From Viola odorata (lineage: Eukaryota > Streptophyta > Magnoliopsida > Malpighiales > Violaceae), in the NCBI GenBank assembly GCA_963691705.1, contig OY829542.1, positions 40,100,579 through 40,164,578 on the forward strand: DNA of 64,000 bases, given 5' to 3'. Of the stretch, positions 11,127 to 22,470 are shown in pieces. The stretch's first letter is position 1. Each line of letters starts with the position of its first letter. The translations under genes were made by a program, and so were the position numbers. Below the pieces are notes generated by a model. That model was not told the DNA's origin, made no database searches, and worked only from the letters and a program-made list of their open reading frames with translations.

Positions 11127-13636
11127 ACCTATCGCAACTCTTTTGAGTCATGAGCATGTAGCATTCAGCCGCCAGTTTTTGGTTGCCCTTTATCGATACC
11201 ACTCCGTCCCAGGAGGGGTATTTCATCTTCAGATGCTTCTGAGATATCGCCGCTCCAAAGCGGTTGAGGAAGGGTCGTCCGAGTATGACATTGTAAGGCA
11301 AGTTTAAATCCACAACAAGGAATAACAGATCCTCCGATCGCTTGGAGGTGTCTTCTCTGAAATACACGGGCAAAGTAGTTATCCCTGTGACAGGGATCGG
11401 GACCCCGTCCACTCCAATTATGGGTTTCTTGCAAGGTGTTAACTCGTTATCGGGTCGCTTCATGAGGTTGTAGGCCTCTAACGAGAAGAGGTTCACCGCA
11501 CTCCCGTTATCAATAAGAGTTCTTCTGATTCCGTGACTGGCGATGATGGACGTAACCACCAATGCGTCATTATGCGGATAGACAATGCCTTTTTCGTCCT
11601 CTTCTGAGAAGGCTAATATCATGCGATCTAGGATGCTTATCGCTTCACCTTTCTTTAGCGCGTTGTCCCGTTTGCGTTTATCTCCTGACGCGGTCGTCAA
11701 TTGCTCTGATCCGTCCACATAAGGAGTCCCTCCCGCTATGATGTTAATCATAGGGAAGTCCTCGTCGTCTACTGTGAAAGCTTCTTTACCTCTCCCTCTA
11801 GGAATATTATCCTTCTCTGGGACGCGAGGGGGTACTTGTCGATCGTCTGTCATCCCTTTCATGGGATTGTTTCTGGCGTCTTCTCTTACTTTGGCGGTGA
11901 ATTCTCCCAAGTAGCCTTCTTCCACCAAACGTTCTATTGCCGATTTTAATTCTCTGCACACTTCTGTGGAGTGCCCCCTGGCTTTGTAAAACTTGCAATA
12001 AGCGTTTTCTCTTCTCCCCAGAAGCACTCCGGGCTTCACAGGCGCAGGGTAACGGATGGGAAGGTTTCCCTGCTCCACTATCGCTAAAATCTCCGCCCTT
12101 GGTAGATTAAGGGAAGGGAAATCAGGGTCGTGCATCCGACCTTTAGAAGAATCTCCTTGACGCTGAGTAGGGGAATTACCAGGCTTTCCCTTCGAAGAGT
12201 TACCTTTCCGCCTACTGGAAGTCTTGGGAATATGATCTTTCCGCTGAGCATAATCGTCGATGAGGTGGTCGTCAGGAATGGTAATTGCAGGAGCGTTAGG
12301 AATTAGAGGCGCCTCAGGCGGCATGTTATAGGCTCTATCTCTGTTTTCCTTTTCTTCCATCTTCGCGTAATTATGAGCCTTAAGTCTTAACGCATCTAAA
12401 GTCGCTGAAGGGTCCACCATCAGTGCATCTTTCAATTTACCATAACGGCAGTTCCGTTTCAGGGCTTCTATAGCGAAATCAATAGTAACGCCCGGCGTTA
12501 GTGACATTTCCAGATCGAATCGACTGAGAAATTCTTTCAAAGTTTCCTGAGGCCTTCAACGTATGTCAAATAACGCGGCAGCGGATTTCCTGATTGGAAT
12601 TGCTGTACTGAATCTGCTCCGGAACTTAGATTCCAATTCTGAGAAGTTACTAATAGATCCGCCAGGAAGGCCCTCGAACCAGAGACACGCGACTCCTGAT
12701 AATGTCATAACAAATATTTGGCATAACGCCGCATCACTGTGAGTCTGAAATTGAACAAAATCTTTCACCTTATTGACGTGGGAAATGGGATCTCTGGTGC
12801 CGTCATAAGTCTCAGTGGGAAGTTTCACATGTCGCCTGACCCTATGGCGCCTTATACGACGGCTAAATGGGTGACCCGATGTGTCATCAAGGATTTCACG
12901 CGCATGACGTGGGGGAGATATTTCAGCGTGACGCCTCCGATTCCCCGGATCTGCCGTAGGATGTCGCCTAGGAGACTGGCTGCCTGGGCGAACGAGTTCA
13001 ATATCTTCTGCTACTGGATCTTTCACTGCGCTCAGGAGCTAAATCCCTATTCACTCCTTCCCTTCGACCGTCCCAACAGTTTCTGTCCTCATCGAGGTAC
13101 CGATCCTCCTGAGGGATGGGAACTTGTGGCACCTGTGGCACATAAGGCTCCACTCGTCCTTGAGTGAGTTGCACAAAACTAATCGGGGTATTTGTTGCAG
13201 GCAAAGTCAGTTGGAGGTTCCCTTGTAACGACGGTGACAAGGGTCGCTCGGTGACAATAGATGGCGTGAACATGACACGAGGAGGGACGCTCGACCCAGA
13301 AACATCAGGTGTGATTCTTACAGCCATTTCAGTCAAATATTCCAATCAAGAACGAAGGGCCCCTATTTCACTCGTAAAAGGGTGATCTGTACTGTTCAAC
13401 ACAAATCCCCTCGGAGGAGGGGTAGAAAAGCTGGATCCCGCCATCTGGGATAACGAAATGATCGTCTGAGAGGAGGAGGCTTCCCCTCCCGACCTGGCCG
13501 AAAGATTCGGGGATTCCAGAGTGATTTTTTGCGTTGTCACAGAAAGATCAGCAGTAGCAAAAGGGAATAACTGTCTATGAATCAAAAAAGGAATATTAGA
13601 GGATGAGGGTCGCGCCTGCTCCGACTCAGAAGTCAT
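11098..13636 (-). pseudogene. Gag and protease of the Tat element, broken
   Basis: The probable start is ATG at 13636 (MTSESEQARPSS). The frame has an in-frame TGA at 13346-13348, a frame change near 13000 and an in-frame TGA at about 12553. The gag core shows FEGLPGGSISNFSELESKF and continues past the last stop into FLSRFDLEMSLTPGV. A zinc-knuckle-like motif (CKFYKARGHSTEVC) lies near 12.0 kb. The aspartic protease motif LIDNGSAVNLFSLEAY follows near 11.5 kb, with Asn in place of the usual second residue of D-S/T-G. The frame ends at 11098 and overlaps the start of the RT part in another frame. Confidence 0.86.
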
Positions 13637-13701
13637 GATCGTTCCGATCTCCGGGTAAAACAGAGCTTGGCTATTAAGGACGCTCACTTAATAGACCAAG
13701 G

Positions 13702-13720
13702 CTCTCAATGAAAGCACCAA
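13702..13720 (-). other. Primer-binding site of the Tat element
   Basis: On the minus strand it reads TTGGTGCTTTCATTGAGAG, two bases inside the LTR end. It is of the type seen in Tat-lineage elements. Confidence 0.7.
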
Positions 13721-13722
13721 TT

Positions 13723-14348
13723 TGATAAGATTTGAGTTTTGAGATGATCGGGATGATGAATACTGTCGGTCAGAGTCGCTGTAGCTAGTATCGGACACAC
13801 CTGCAAAGTGCCGAAGGGGGGGCTCCGGCGTAGACACTCCGATGCTTAAGTCAGTAAGCGGTTTAAAAATAGCAGAGGTTCTAGAAGGCAGCCTTAGGCT
13901 TACTTGATGTTTTAAAATGAGGGGGTATTTATATGCCGTTGGGGGCGATATCTGGGCAAAAAGGCGATATCCCGGAAAGATATTGCTCTGTATGACGTCA
14001 CTGGGATACCTGGATCTGACGTCATGGGCGATACCTCCGAGGAGGGCGCCGAGGGCGATACCCATGGTGATACCGGGGGCGATAACTCTGTGGAGGGTGC
14101 CAAGGGCGATACCCATGGTGATGCCGGGGGCGATAACTTCGTGGATGGTGTCGTGGCTGCCCTGGGATGGGATGATGTCGCGCGTGCAGAGACGCGTGAG
14201 ACCTCCTCCCCCGCTGATGTCGACCATCCCAGAAAACACCTCATAGTCTAGTGGCGATAGCTTGGACGTCCGATAGGGCTATAGGATTCCGTCCTCGGCA
14301 GGGGTTATAATTACAGAAATGCCCTTAGGATTGTCTTTATTGTTATCA
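13723..14348 (-). repeat. 5' LTR of the Tat element
   Basis: A 626-bp segment beginning TGATAAG and ending GTTATCA, next to the PBS on its left. The partner LTR is left of the window, so the ends rest on the TGATAA/TTATCA pair and on similarity to the 453-bp LTRs at 273 and 4170. It holds a short local repeat (GGCGATACCCATGGTGAT) at 14053-14130. Confidence 0.8.
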
Positions 14349-14551
14349 TCTAGCAAGACTAGAGACGGTTTGTCAGATTTGTAAGTTCTTTATTGTCTTT
14401 CATCAATACATCTTCCTTTTCCTCTATTAAATCCGCTGCATCATATCTGCATCTTCTTCTTGCGACGTTATCCTCTCCATCAATCTACTCCAACCTCCCA
14501 AAGAAGGCTAGATCCGGTTACATCCGTCCAAACGGAACCCAGCTCGTATCA
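14349..14551 (+). mobile_element. LTR end remnant of another retroelement, cut by the Tat insertion
   Basis: It ends in AAGGCTAGATCCGG, then CGGAACCCAGCTCGTATCA at 14551, closely resembling the right end of the chromovirus-like LTR at 19447-20168 (AAGGCTAGATCCGTG and GGAACCAGGATCATATCA). Its left end is missing because the Tat element sits at 14348/14349. Interrupted Athila gag sequence resumes at 14552. Confidence 0.65.
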
Positions 14552-14579
14552 TTTGTTCTGTTGGTTCTAATTGTAACCA

Positions 14580-16729
14580 TAGGTAGCATTCAACTGAGTA
14601 TTGAGCTCCTCTACTGTTGTTGTTTAAAGCATGGAACAATGATTGGTGTGATGGTTAGTTTGGCAGCATACCCCGCATACACTCACAGTAGCGCCTTGGT
14701 TGCTATCTTGGCCAGGAACACTTGTAAAAAGATTTTGAATAAAATTAGCAATGCTAGCTATTTGTTGTTCCATAGCAATTGAATTAACAGAAGAAGTAGT
14801 AGGGTTAGATGATACGATCCTAGTTGCCTAAGATGCACATTGCCATGATTTGATCTAGTTCAAGGATTGGATTTCAAATGCGGAATGATAGACTCAACAA
14901 GTACGAACTTAGACCTCTTAGCAAGCTATGCTAAGCAAACTAATCGATTTCAAGTGAGGGTTCTTGATCAAATTCTAGACCTATATTCAACCTGTGAATA
15001 TCAACCTAGGGGAAACGAAGAAGGGATGAACTTTCGGGTTTTACTTGCAATCTAATCGAGCGTTCGGTCTCAATTAGGAACAAGGTTCATGCATGAACAA
15101 TAGAGTAATCTACTCTCAAAGGCAAAGTCTCAATTGTATTAAAAAAAGTCGTCCCCTTACAAAGAAGCCAAACGACTCTTTAAATAATCCTACAAAGCCT
15201 AAAACCTACTTGGAATAGAATTATGAGTTCGATCTACTAAATAACTCTAATGACTTAGTAAACTATGTAAGAAATAATTAAATAAGTTCCAGAGGATTTA
15301 GAATAGCTTTCGCACGGTTGTGCTCCAAGATGGGTCGCACTCTCTAATATGACTTGGCTCGCCGTCTTGGTTCGATTCACCCTGATGGTGCGGTGTGCGC
15401 GTGCCACGGGGCTAGGATCGTATCATTCCCTCCCCCTTCAAAAATATTCACCCTCGAATCTGTATCCACACCTACAGGCAACCAAATTAAGTTAGTAATA
15501 TCAAAATAATCACAAATCGAACCATACCATCCTTGTAGATCCATCTTGGCGGTAATGTCCTTGAACATGTTAATGCGTTGGATAAGACCATCGCCCCAAG
15601 CGGTCATACTTGCTTGGACTTAGGTTGGGGACCGTCTCTAGCGTAAGTACTGCAAAGCTCTCCAACACCCCAAAATACAAGGACCAAGTTTCCTATTCTT
15701 GGTCCTGGATGAACAGGTCCGAAATAGCTCGTGTCGCATTGACTGACACGTCTAAGAGTCCGAATTTGGGTAGGACTCTGTCTGCGAAAATGTAGCATCG
15801 GACTATCTCTCAAACGGCTCGTGCGTTTGGGCTCAAATTTAGACACAAGCTCGCTAACATCTTGAAGTTTATGAAACAAAATGGATCGCAAGTGTTTGAC
15901 CTTGATATGAACGAATTAGCTCAGACATAGTTGCCTAGTGCGCCTGTGCGTAGAATACTTACGTGTGAGAATGTCACCTCGAGCCATCTTGAGATTGGCT
16001 CATCCAAATATCCTCAAACTTGGCCACGACTCTCCTAAGACATCAATCGGTCTTGTATTCACTTTGGATTCTCGATTGAAACCATGACTTGGCTCACCGT
16101 CTTGGTTCGATTGGCCTTGATGGTGCGGTGTGAACATGTCATGGGGCTAGGATCGTATCATTAGAACGCTCTAAAGGTCCATTGTTATTGCAGTTCTCAA
16201 CCATAGTCAGAAGTAATTGTTTAGCTCGAGTGGGTGTATGGTCTTGCAAAACTCCTCCAGCTGCTACATCAACTCTTTCCTTGTCACTCTGACTCATTCC
16301 ATTATAGAAGTACTGGATTAGAGCTTGATCAGTTACTCAGTGTGTAGGACTGATGTCTTGGAGGTCTTTGAATCTCTGATGGTATTCCCTAAAGCTCTTG
16401 GTTCCTCTTTGTTGGATGGAAATGAGATTCTTTCTTGCTGCTCCGGTCTTGCTTGCATTCCAGTATTTGTTCAAGATGGCTCTTGACATTTGAGCCCAAG
16501 TATTGATGGTATTGTGAGGTAGACTGTAGAACCAGTTTCTTGTCGAATCCTCCAATGACCACTGGAAAGATTTCAGTTTAGCCCTCTCAAGAGGAACGTC
16601 TCGAGGTTTAAGGGCGTCACATTCTAAGTGAAAAGTCTTCAGATGAATGTAGGGATTTTCATTGGAATGACCATGGAATCTTTTCAAGTTATGCATGACA
16701 TTGGTCTTGATAGCCCAGTCGTGATCCAC
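14580..16729 (-). pseudogene. Athila-like gag, split by an insertion
   Basis: The N-terminal half (16337-16729) shows FHGHSNENPYIHLKTF, NWFYSLPHNTINTWAQM and KSFREYHQRFKDLQDISPTH, the retrotransposon gag core. Reading continues with one stop to 16166 and then jumps over the element at 14810-16160 to resume with AMEQQIASIANFIQNLF. A zinc knuckle follows (CGVCCQTNHHTNHC) near 14650. After it a stop is met. Gag would package element RNA; this copy is dead. Confidence 0.82.
14810..16160 (-). mobile_element. Chromovirus-like LTR element remnant, TSD TTAGA
   Basis: It is flanked by TTAGA at 14805-14809 and 16161-16165. A complete LTR is at 14810-15425 (TGATACGATCC to GGATCGTATCA). Adjacent on the minus strand is a purine-rich tract (GAAGGGGGAGGGAA) preceded by a coding end with DSRVNIFEGG, resembling the C-terminus of chromovirus pol. 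The other LTR is reduced to about 77 bp (16084-16160). Most of the interior and of the 5' LTR has been deleted. Confidence 0.82.
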
Positions 16730-17042
16730 TAGTGGCAGATTAAGACAAGAGTAAGTCTCTTACTCTGATCCCTAGTTCAGGTCCCTGAGAGTTTGTTCAA
16801 CTGGCCGTTCCATGTTGATTATTGGAATTGGTTCCTGTTCTTCTTGGTTTATGTCTTGGTCAAGAAATTGATCTTGATCAAGATGTTCTTCTCTAGGTGG
16901 ACTAGGTAGCACTAGTCTTCATCTGGCTCTCCTCCTATTTTCTCTCTCTTCTCTAGTCAGCTCTGGGTTGAAAGGTATCAATTCCTCGCGAGATGACCTA
17001 GTCATAAAATAAGAAAACACAAAGATCAGTATTCGTCGACCT

Positions 17043-17062
17043 CCCCAGCAACAGCGCCAAAA
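17043..17062 (-). other. Athila-type primer-binding site
   Basis: The minus strand reads TTTGGCGCTGTTGCTGGGG, close to the well-known Athila PBS TGGCGCCGTTGCCGGGGA. It lies a few bases from the LTR end. Confidence 0.8.
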
Positions 17063-18244
17063 TTTTATGGGTGTCGAATCCGTCAAAAATAAATATAAGT
17101 TACAACTCGCTACGAAGAACAAATGAATTATAAATAGCAGTAAGATGTTCGATCCACAGGGAGTTATTGTATGACTTTTGTGAAAAAATTTAAAGACCGG
17201 TGATAATAACACTTAGATGAAAATGGGGTTTTGTATTGAAAACTAAAAACCAAAAAAGTAATAAAATAATAAAACAGTCTTGGCCAAGAATGGTGTTCTT
17301 GGTCAAGGCGGCAGATCCAGAAATGAAAATCAAATATAAGAGAAATTCCTAGTAGAGGCTAGAAAGTTATGAGACATGAGTTACAATCATTGACGCAAAG
17401 GTATTCATCTTCAATCTACAGAGTTGTTATAGGATCAAGGTACGCTTATGACCCCTGCTTCCCTCCTATATCAACACCACCTTAAGTACACTTAGATATG
17501 ATGCCTAACCAACCCACACCTTACTGGTTAAAGGGTTTACTGAGTTGGTTAATGAGTGATTAGGGGAAGACAACTCCAGACTAGTATCCTCGGGCGTCAG
17601 TCGGGACTGGATCTGATTAACCTTTCACCCTACCATTTCACGGATGTTCCGCTAGCGTGTAGGTGTCTACTTCGATCCTCTTAGTCAATAATTCATGGCC
17701 AAGAAGAATGACTGTTGCGTGACCTATTCGATCCTAGGTTGATCAAGTCTAATATCAAACAGAAAACACGTTAGAAATAATTACGAGATTGATTAAATCC
17801 AGATTTAAAGATTAATAAAATCGATTAGGTCTCATGTAAACTCATACTCATGCTTAAAATGCCTCTACTAAGAAGGATAAGCTTAGCTACTCATACTCAT
17901 GATTGAAAGCAAAATAAACAATGTATTGAGACAGTAAAAACTATTCATTGCTGAAGGAGCAAACTGTGTGTGAATGGTGATAAAAAAAAACTAGAAAGAA
18001 GGTTCCAATCCAGTAGTGACGTCCCTCGTTTTAAAATCCTAGGAAGAGTATAAATAGTCCCCTCTTCCTAGAAAATAGCTAAAGGTGGAAATAAAGTAAA
18101 TAAAATCCAATGCTATTCAACTCTAATTCGTATTTTGAATTACTCTCTTCCTCCCAAAATAATTCTATCCAAACAAAACATCAGCATGCTTCTACAATCC
18201 GTCCGTGATTAACGCTTTCAATTGTCAGGGTAGGAAAGAATCAT

Positions 18245-19271
18245 TGATACGAGCGTAGACCCGTCCATATACGCATGCCTCGCCAATGAAAGGCCACCCG
18301 CGTGCGCTGATGATACGAGTGTAGACCCGTCATGCCTCGCCCACAAAAGGCCACCCGCATGGCCTAGCTTTCCTCGCACACGTACAGAGGGAAGAAGGGA
18401 GACAAGTGCTTGGCGTCATCACGCCCAAAACAGAAGTTGACGTTGCATGGGAAGAATGCTTGGCGTCATCACGCCAAGAAATCGTCAGAATATGTTTTTT
18501 ACTATTTTTAAGTGGCTTGTCAGCCTTGTTTTGTAAAGACTATAACTAGCTAGTGATAGGTTAGAATAAGGGGTCTTTGTTTTGTTTGAGTTATCTCCTC
18601 TTCAAAGAACACTTCACCTTAAGTGAGACTAGGGTTTGTCTTTTCATTCATCTTATTCCAAATCCGGGTTGCTCAAGCAAGCCTTGAGAGGGTCGGATTG
18701 GTATTAGAGATCCTTGCATTCTTTGTGACAAGGTTGCCTAAACTAGAGTTAGGAGGGTTTGTCGTTGATTGCAAGTTGTTTTCTTGTTTATGATTCATCA
18801 ATACAATATCTATTCCATTTCCGCATTAACACTTCGCTTCATCATCTATTCCATCATAATCAACCAATCTCTCATTGAAGGCTAGATTCGTGTTTTCCAT
18901 AAGCATCGGTAAAGATTCCATTTCATCCGTAGAAATTAAACCGGTAGCGTTCGCTTATCAGCCTTGTCTTTTTATTCATCTTATTCTAAATCTGGGTTGC
19001 TCAAGCAAGCCTTGAGAGGGTCGGATTGGTATTAAAGATCCTTGCGTTCTTTGTGAGAAGGTTTCCTAAACTAGAGTTAGGAGGGTTTATCGTAGATTGC
19101 AAGTTTTTTTCTTGTTTATGATCTATCAATACAATATCTATTCCATTTCCGCATTAACACTTCGCTTCATCATCTATTCCATCGTCATCAACCAATCTCT
19201 CATCGAAGGCTAGATCTGTGTTTGCCATAAGCATTGGTTCTTTTCATCAAGATGGAACTAAGATCATATCA
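18245..19271 (+). repeat. Left LTR with an internal duplication
   Basis: The stretch from GTCTTTTCATTCATCTTATTC to GGCTAGAT occurs twice (about 18630-18885 and 18965-19215), separated by a junction near GTAGCGTTCGCTTATCA. The right LTR has it once. Confidence 0.85.
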
Positions 19272-19446
19272 TGTGGTAGCGGAGCTTCATGGCTGCCTTC
19301 TAGGTTTGGGCCTCTTATCTTAAGAAGAAAATGGAAGGGAAGGGAGAAATGGACATTTTTTTGCTTAAGTCACCTTCTATGCATTCGGCACCTCACACCC
19401 TCCAACACTTAGATTTGAGGACGAATCTCCTCAAAGAGGGATGGGA

Positions 19447-20168
19447 TGATACGAGCGTGGACCCGTCCATGTGCGCAGGCCTCGCCCACGAAAGGCCACC
19501 CGCGTGGCCTGGTGATACGAGCGTGGACCCGCCATCATGCCTCGCCCACAAAAGGCCACCCGTGTGGCCTAGCTTTCCCCACACGCGTGCAGAGAGAAGG
19601 AGGGAGATAAGTGCTTAGTGTCATCACGCCCAAAATAGAAGTTGACGTCACATGGGAAGAATGCTTGGCGTCATCACACCAAGCCTTGTCGTCATCATGC
19701 CAAGGAATCGTCAGAACATGTTTTGTACTATTTTTAAGTGGCCTGTCAGCCTTGTTTGTAAAGACTATAAATAGCTACTGATAGGTCAAAATAAGGGGTC
19801 TTTGTTTTGTTTGAGTTATCTCCTCTTCAAAGAACACTTCACCTTAAGTGAGATTAGGGTTTGTCTTTTCATTCATCTTATTCCAAATCTGGGTTGCTCA
19901 AGCAAGCCTTGAGAGGGTCGGATTGGTATTAGAAATCCGTGCGTTCTTTGTGACAAGGTTGCCTGAACTAGAGTTGGGAGGGTTTGTCGTAGATTGCAAG
20001 TTGTTTTCTTATTTTTGATATATCAATACAATATCTATCCCATTTCCACATTAACACTTCACTTCATCATCTATTCCATCGTCATCAACCAATCTCTCAT
20101 CGAAGGCTAGATCCGTGTTTACCATAAGCATCGGTTCCTTCCATCAAGACGGAACCAGGATCATATCA
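19447..20168 (+). repeat. Right LTR
   Basis: 722 bp, TGATACGAGC to CATATCA. It lacks the duplication seen in the left LTR. Confidence 0.87.
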
Positions 20169-20498
20169 ATCATCTGCCAGCGCATTTTGATCCACTGTCT
20201 ATTCCAGAGCTTTCTGCAGGATGATGGATTGGCCAAGTGAGTCTGTCTTGGCCAAGAGAGATAACTTCCAGTCTTGGTCAAGAAAACAGCCAAGAATCCG
20301 ACTGCTCCAATTTTTACCCAGAATCATGCTTAATTTCCTCCTTCGTGCTCCCTACCTCTCCTAAGTTGTTTCCTACAATAATCGAATGATTCACACCAAA
20401 ATCAATAGCTTACCATTCGAAATTGCAAGAGAACAGGTGGTAAAAACTACTACAATTAAAGCTCAATCAGTTCATCTAATCCGAGCCAGAGGATATCA

Positions 20499-21083
20499 CG
20501 TTTAGTCGGGACTTCATAAATCTTCAGTAAAGGTTGTTCGACATCTAGTAAAACCCTAATTCGTACCCATCTAAATAAACCTCGGAGGTCCGAGTCATCC
20601 ACCCCCATGAAGATGCCCACTTGGTTCCTAATCTCTTATAACATCTCCTTAGTCTTCAGGTTCACGGGGAGATCATAAACTCTCACGTTAAAGTAAGCGT
20701 GAGACGTCTCCATATCAAGAAATTGTTTATCTCTCGTGACCTTCCTTAAAATCACGAGTTTTTGATTAAAGAACCAAGGAGATCTTAAAAGGATAGAGTT
20801 CTTATCGAAATCCAACTCAAACTTAAAAAGGAACATATTCGGATCAAGAAAAGACATTTCGAACGCACCTTGAGGTACCCACAGTTCCTTGACCTTTAGG
20901 AAGGCTGGAGCATTCTCCCACCGTTCACCCAACACCTTACTCAGCAACAAGAAACTGTTCGCTCCATTGACCACCTGACAGTTCAGCCCCCACTCCTCTT
21001 CATGACCATCCACTGCTGGACCTTTACCTCGACTCGATTCACCCCTCACAAAACACCTCTAGTTCTCTTCACCACTTGCCATT
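20499..21083 (-). pseudogene. LINE ORF1 fragment (DUF4283-like), truncated
   Basis: A minus-strand frame starts near 21083 (MASGEEN) and, after an early stop, reads NGANSFLLLSKVLGERWENA, FLFKFELDFDKNSILLRSPW and YFNVRVYDLPVNLKT, then after another stop NQVGIFMGVDDSDLRGLFRW. This is the DUF4283-type N-terminal region of plant L1-like ORF1 proteins, thought to bind RNA. It is cut at 20498/20499 by the Athila-like LTR; the remainder is not in the window. Confidence 0.7.
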
Positions 21084-22470
21084 AACATCGATAAAAGGAA
21101 AGAAGTTCTCTTATGGTAGTATCGAATGAAAACTAAACACAACTTAAGTAAATTATAAGAGGTGTGGATAGATAGATAAGGGTGTCATTAACAACGGGTA
21201 GATAATCATAATAGGTTGTTCCCCTAATTTATTAACTAAATAATATAACAAAAAGGGAAAAGTAATAAAATCACCCGACGTTTGTGCTAAGTGTCCAAAA
21301 AATACCATACATTTGTAATTGAGTCTAATAAAATCTCATGTTTGCCAAATTTAACAAATCACACCATATTTTTAAAATTGTCTTAAAACTTGTTTGGCTC
21401 TTCCAAAAATTATTTTTAGATTTAGGTGACGTGAAAATTTATTTACTAGAAAAAAAACATGGAAATTTTTTCATCTTTCTCCTTACACCAGATAGATGCT
21501 GACGTGACATAACCCAATAAAAATAAAAATAAAATAAATAGTGAAACTAAACGTAAAATCATTCTTTTAATTTTGGGAGAGGAGGGATAAAATGATGGAG
21601 GATATTCTTTTAAAATATTTTTTTTATTTTTACTGGGTTTTAACATATCAGTGTCTATCTGGTGTGTAAGAAGAGATGAAAAACAATTCATCTGAATTTT
21701 TTTAATAAATATTTTTTTTTTGCTTTTTATTGGCGCCCGCGCCCTAGCTATTTAGCACAAATGGATGCAATTTTGGTTTTGTTCTTTCTTGATCATCGTG
21801 AGCAAACTAAATTAGAATCTCTTTTAACTAAAAAAACTAATGTAAACAAAAGGTGTTGATGAAAAAGGAATTCCAAAGGTATGGTGATGGTTCTTCTCGC
21901 ATGTAATTTTTCTTACTTATTTCATAATTTTATAATCAGAACATACCACTTTAGGTACAAAATGGTGTGAATAATTCTATACCTAATCGCAACCTTTACA
22001 CGATTACGTAACTTTTTGACTTTAATTCTGTACTTTTCAAAAAGTTACAAAATAGAACAAAAAAAAATGAAGGATTATACAAGCAAAATTACGGAATGAG
22101 AGAAAACTATAACTTTTAACGATTACGCAACTTTCCTCCTTATTAGGCTGCTGAACGCCTCAAAGTGCAAAACAAACCTAAGGCAAACTTACATTTCATT
22201 CAAAATATATGAATTGGCAACAAGACATGCCAATCCACAAGTTTCTAAGCCTTTTTTAAGGCCCCTGGCTTACTGAACAGTTACATCTTACAATAACCAG
22301 AGCAAAATCCAAAATGTGTTTCTGAACGATTTACTATGACACTTGTGCTAACCTGCAACAGAGCCACAAAATAAGTTGCTGCTAAAGAAGTTGTTAACTC
22401 AGCGTATACTGATCACCGTGCACCATTCTTCTACAAAATTTTGTTGCATCACTTTCAAAGTTGCACCTTC
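21084..22470. other. Intergenic, AT-rich; contains a foldback element
   Basis: No gene is seen. Apart from the foldback at 21430-21720, I recognise nothing. The right part (22200-22470) is probably the 3' untranslated region of the methyltransferase-like gene. Confidence 0.6.
21430..21720. mobile_element. Foldback / MITE-like element
   Basis: The left arm (TTTTTCATC then ACACCAGATAGATGCTGACG then CCCAATAAAAATA) is matched by the reverse complement of the right arm (TTTTTCATC, ACACCAGATAGACACTGA, CCCAGTAAAAATA). The inner arms are about 60 bp and weaker similarity extends outwards. Ends and target duplication were not fixed. Confidence 0.7.

Larger units (their letters stand above)
1..14348 (-). 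mobile_element. Tat-lineage Ty3/gypsy retrotransposon, 3' end outside the window
   Basis: Gag, protease, reverse transcriptase, RNase H and integrase are read on the minus strand between 13636 and 7904, in that order. The 5' LTR is at 13723-14348 and a primer-binding site lies next to it. On the 3' side of pol come a tandem-repeat region and a gene on the opposite strand; that layout is known from Tat elements such as maize Grande. The 3' LTR must lie left of position 1. All protein genes have stops or frameshifts, so the copy is dead. Lineage is inferred from the layout and from the sequence character of gag and pol. Confidence 0.85.
18245..20168 (+). mobile_element. Short chromovirus-like LTR element, TSD ATCAT
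   Basis: ATCAT is repeated at 18240-18244 and 20169-20173. The left LTR (18245-19271) and the right LTR (19447-20168) both start TGATACGAGCGT and end ATCATATCA. The interior is only 175 bp: a PBS-like TGTGGTAGCGGAGC at 19272, and a pol end (DLRTNLLKEG) with purine-rich AAAGAGGGATGGGA just before the right LTR. The left LTR is 305 bp longer because its 3' half is partly duplicated (18.6-18.95 kb repeated at 18.96-19.27 kb). It carries no protein gene and is non-autonomous or internally deleted. Confidence 0.88.
14552..20498 (-). mobile_element. Athila-like Ty3/gypsy element, 5' part (LTR, PBS, gag), nested
   Basis: The PBS at 17043-17062 reads TTTGGCGCTGTTGCTGGGG on the minus strand, the Athila type. 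Gag lies downstream (16729 leftwards) and the LTR upstream, from about 17068 to 20498. The LTR ends GGATATCA at 20498; without the 1.9-kb insertion inside it would be about 1.5 kb, in the Athila range. The rest of the element is left of the window or deleted. It sits in a LINE ORF1 at 20499. Confidence 0.8.
17068..20498 (-). repeat. Athila-like LTR, interrupted at 18245-20168
   Basis: From TGGGTGTCGAATC to GGATATCA. About 1.5 kb belongs to this LTR once the inserted element and one TSD copy are left out. No gene was seen in it. The exact left end (17068 or 17072) is uncertain. Confidence 0.7.
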
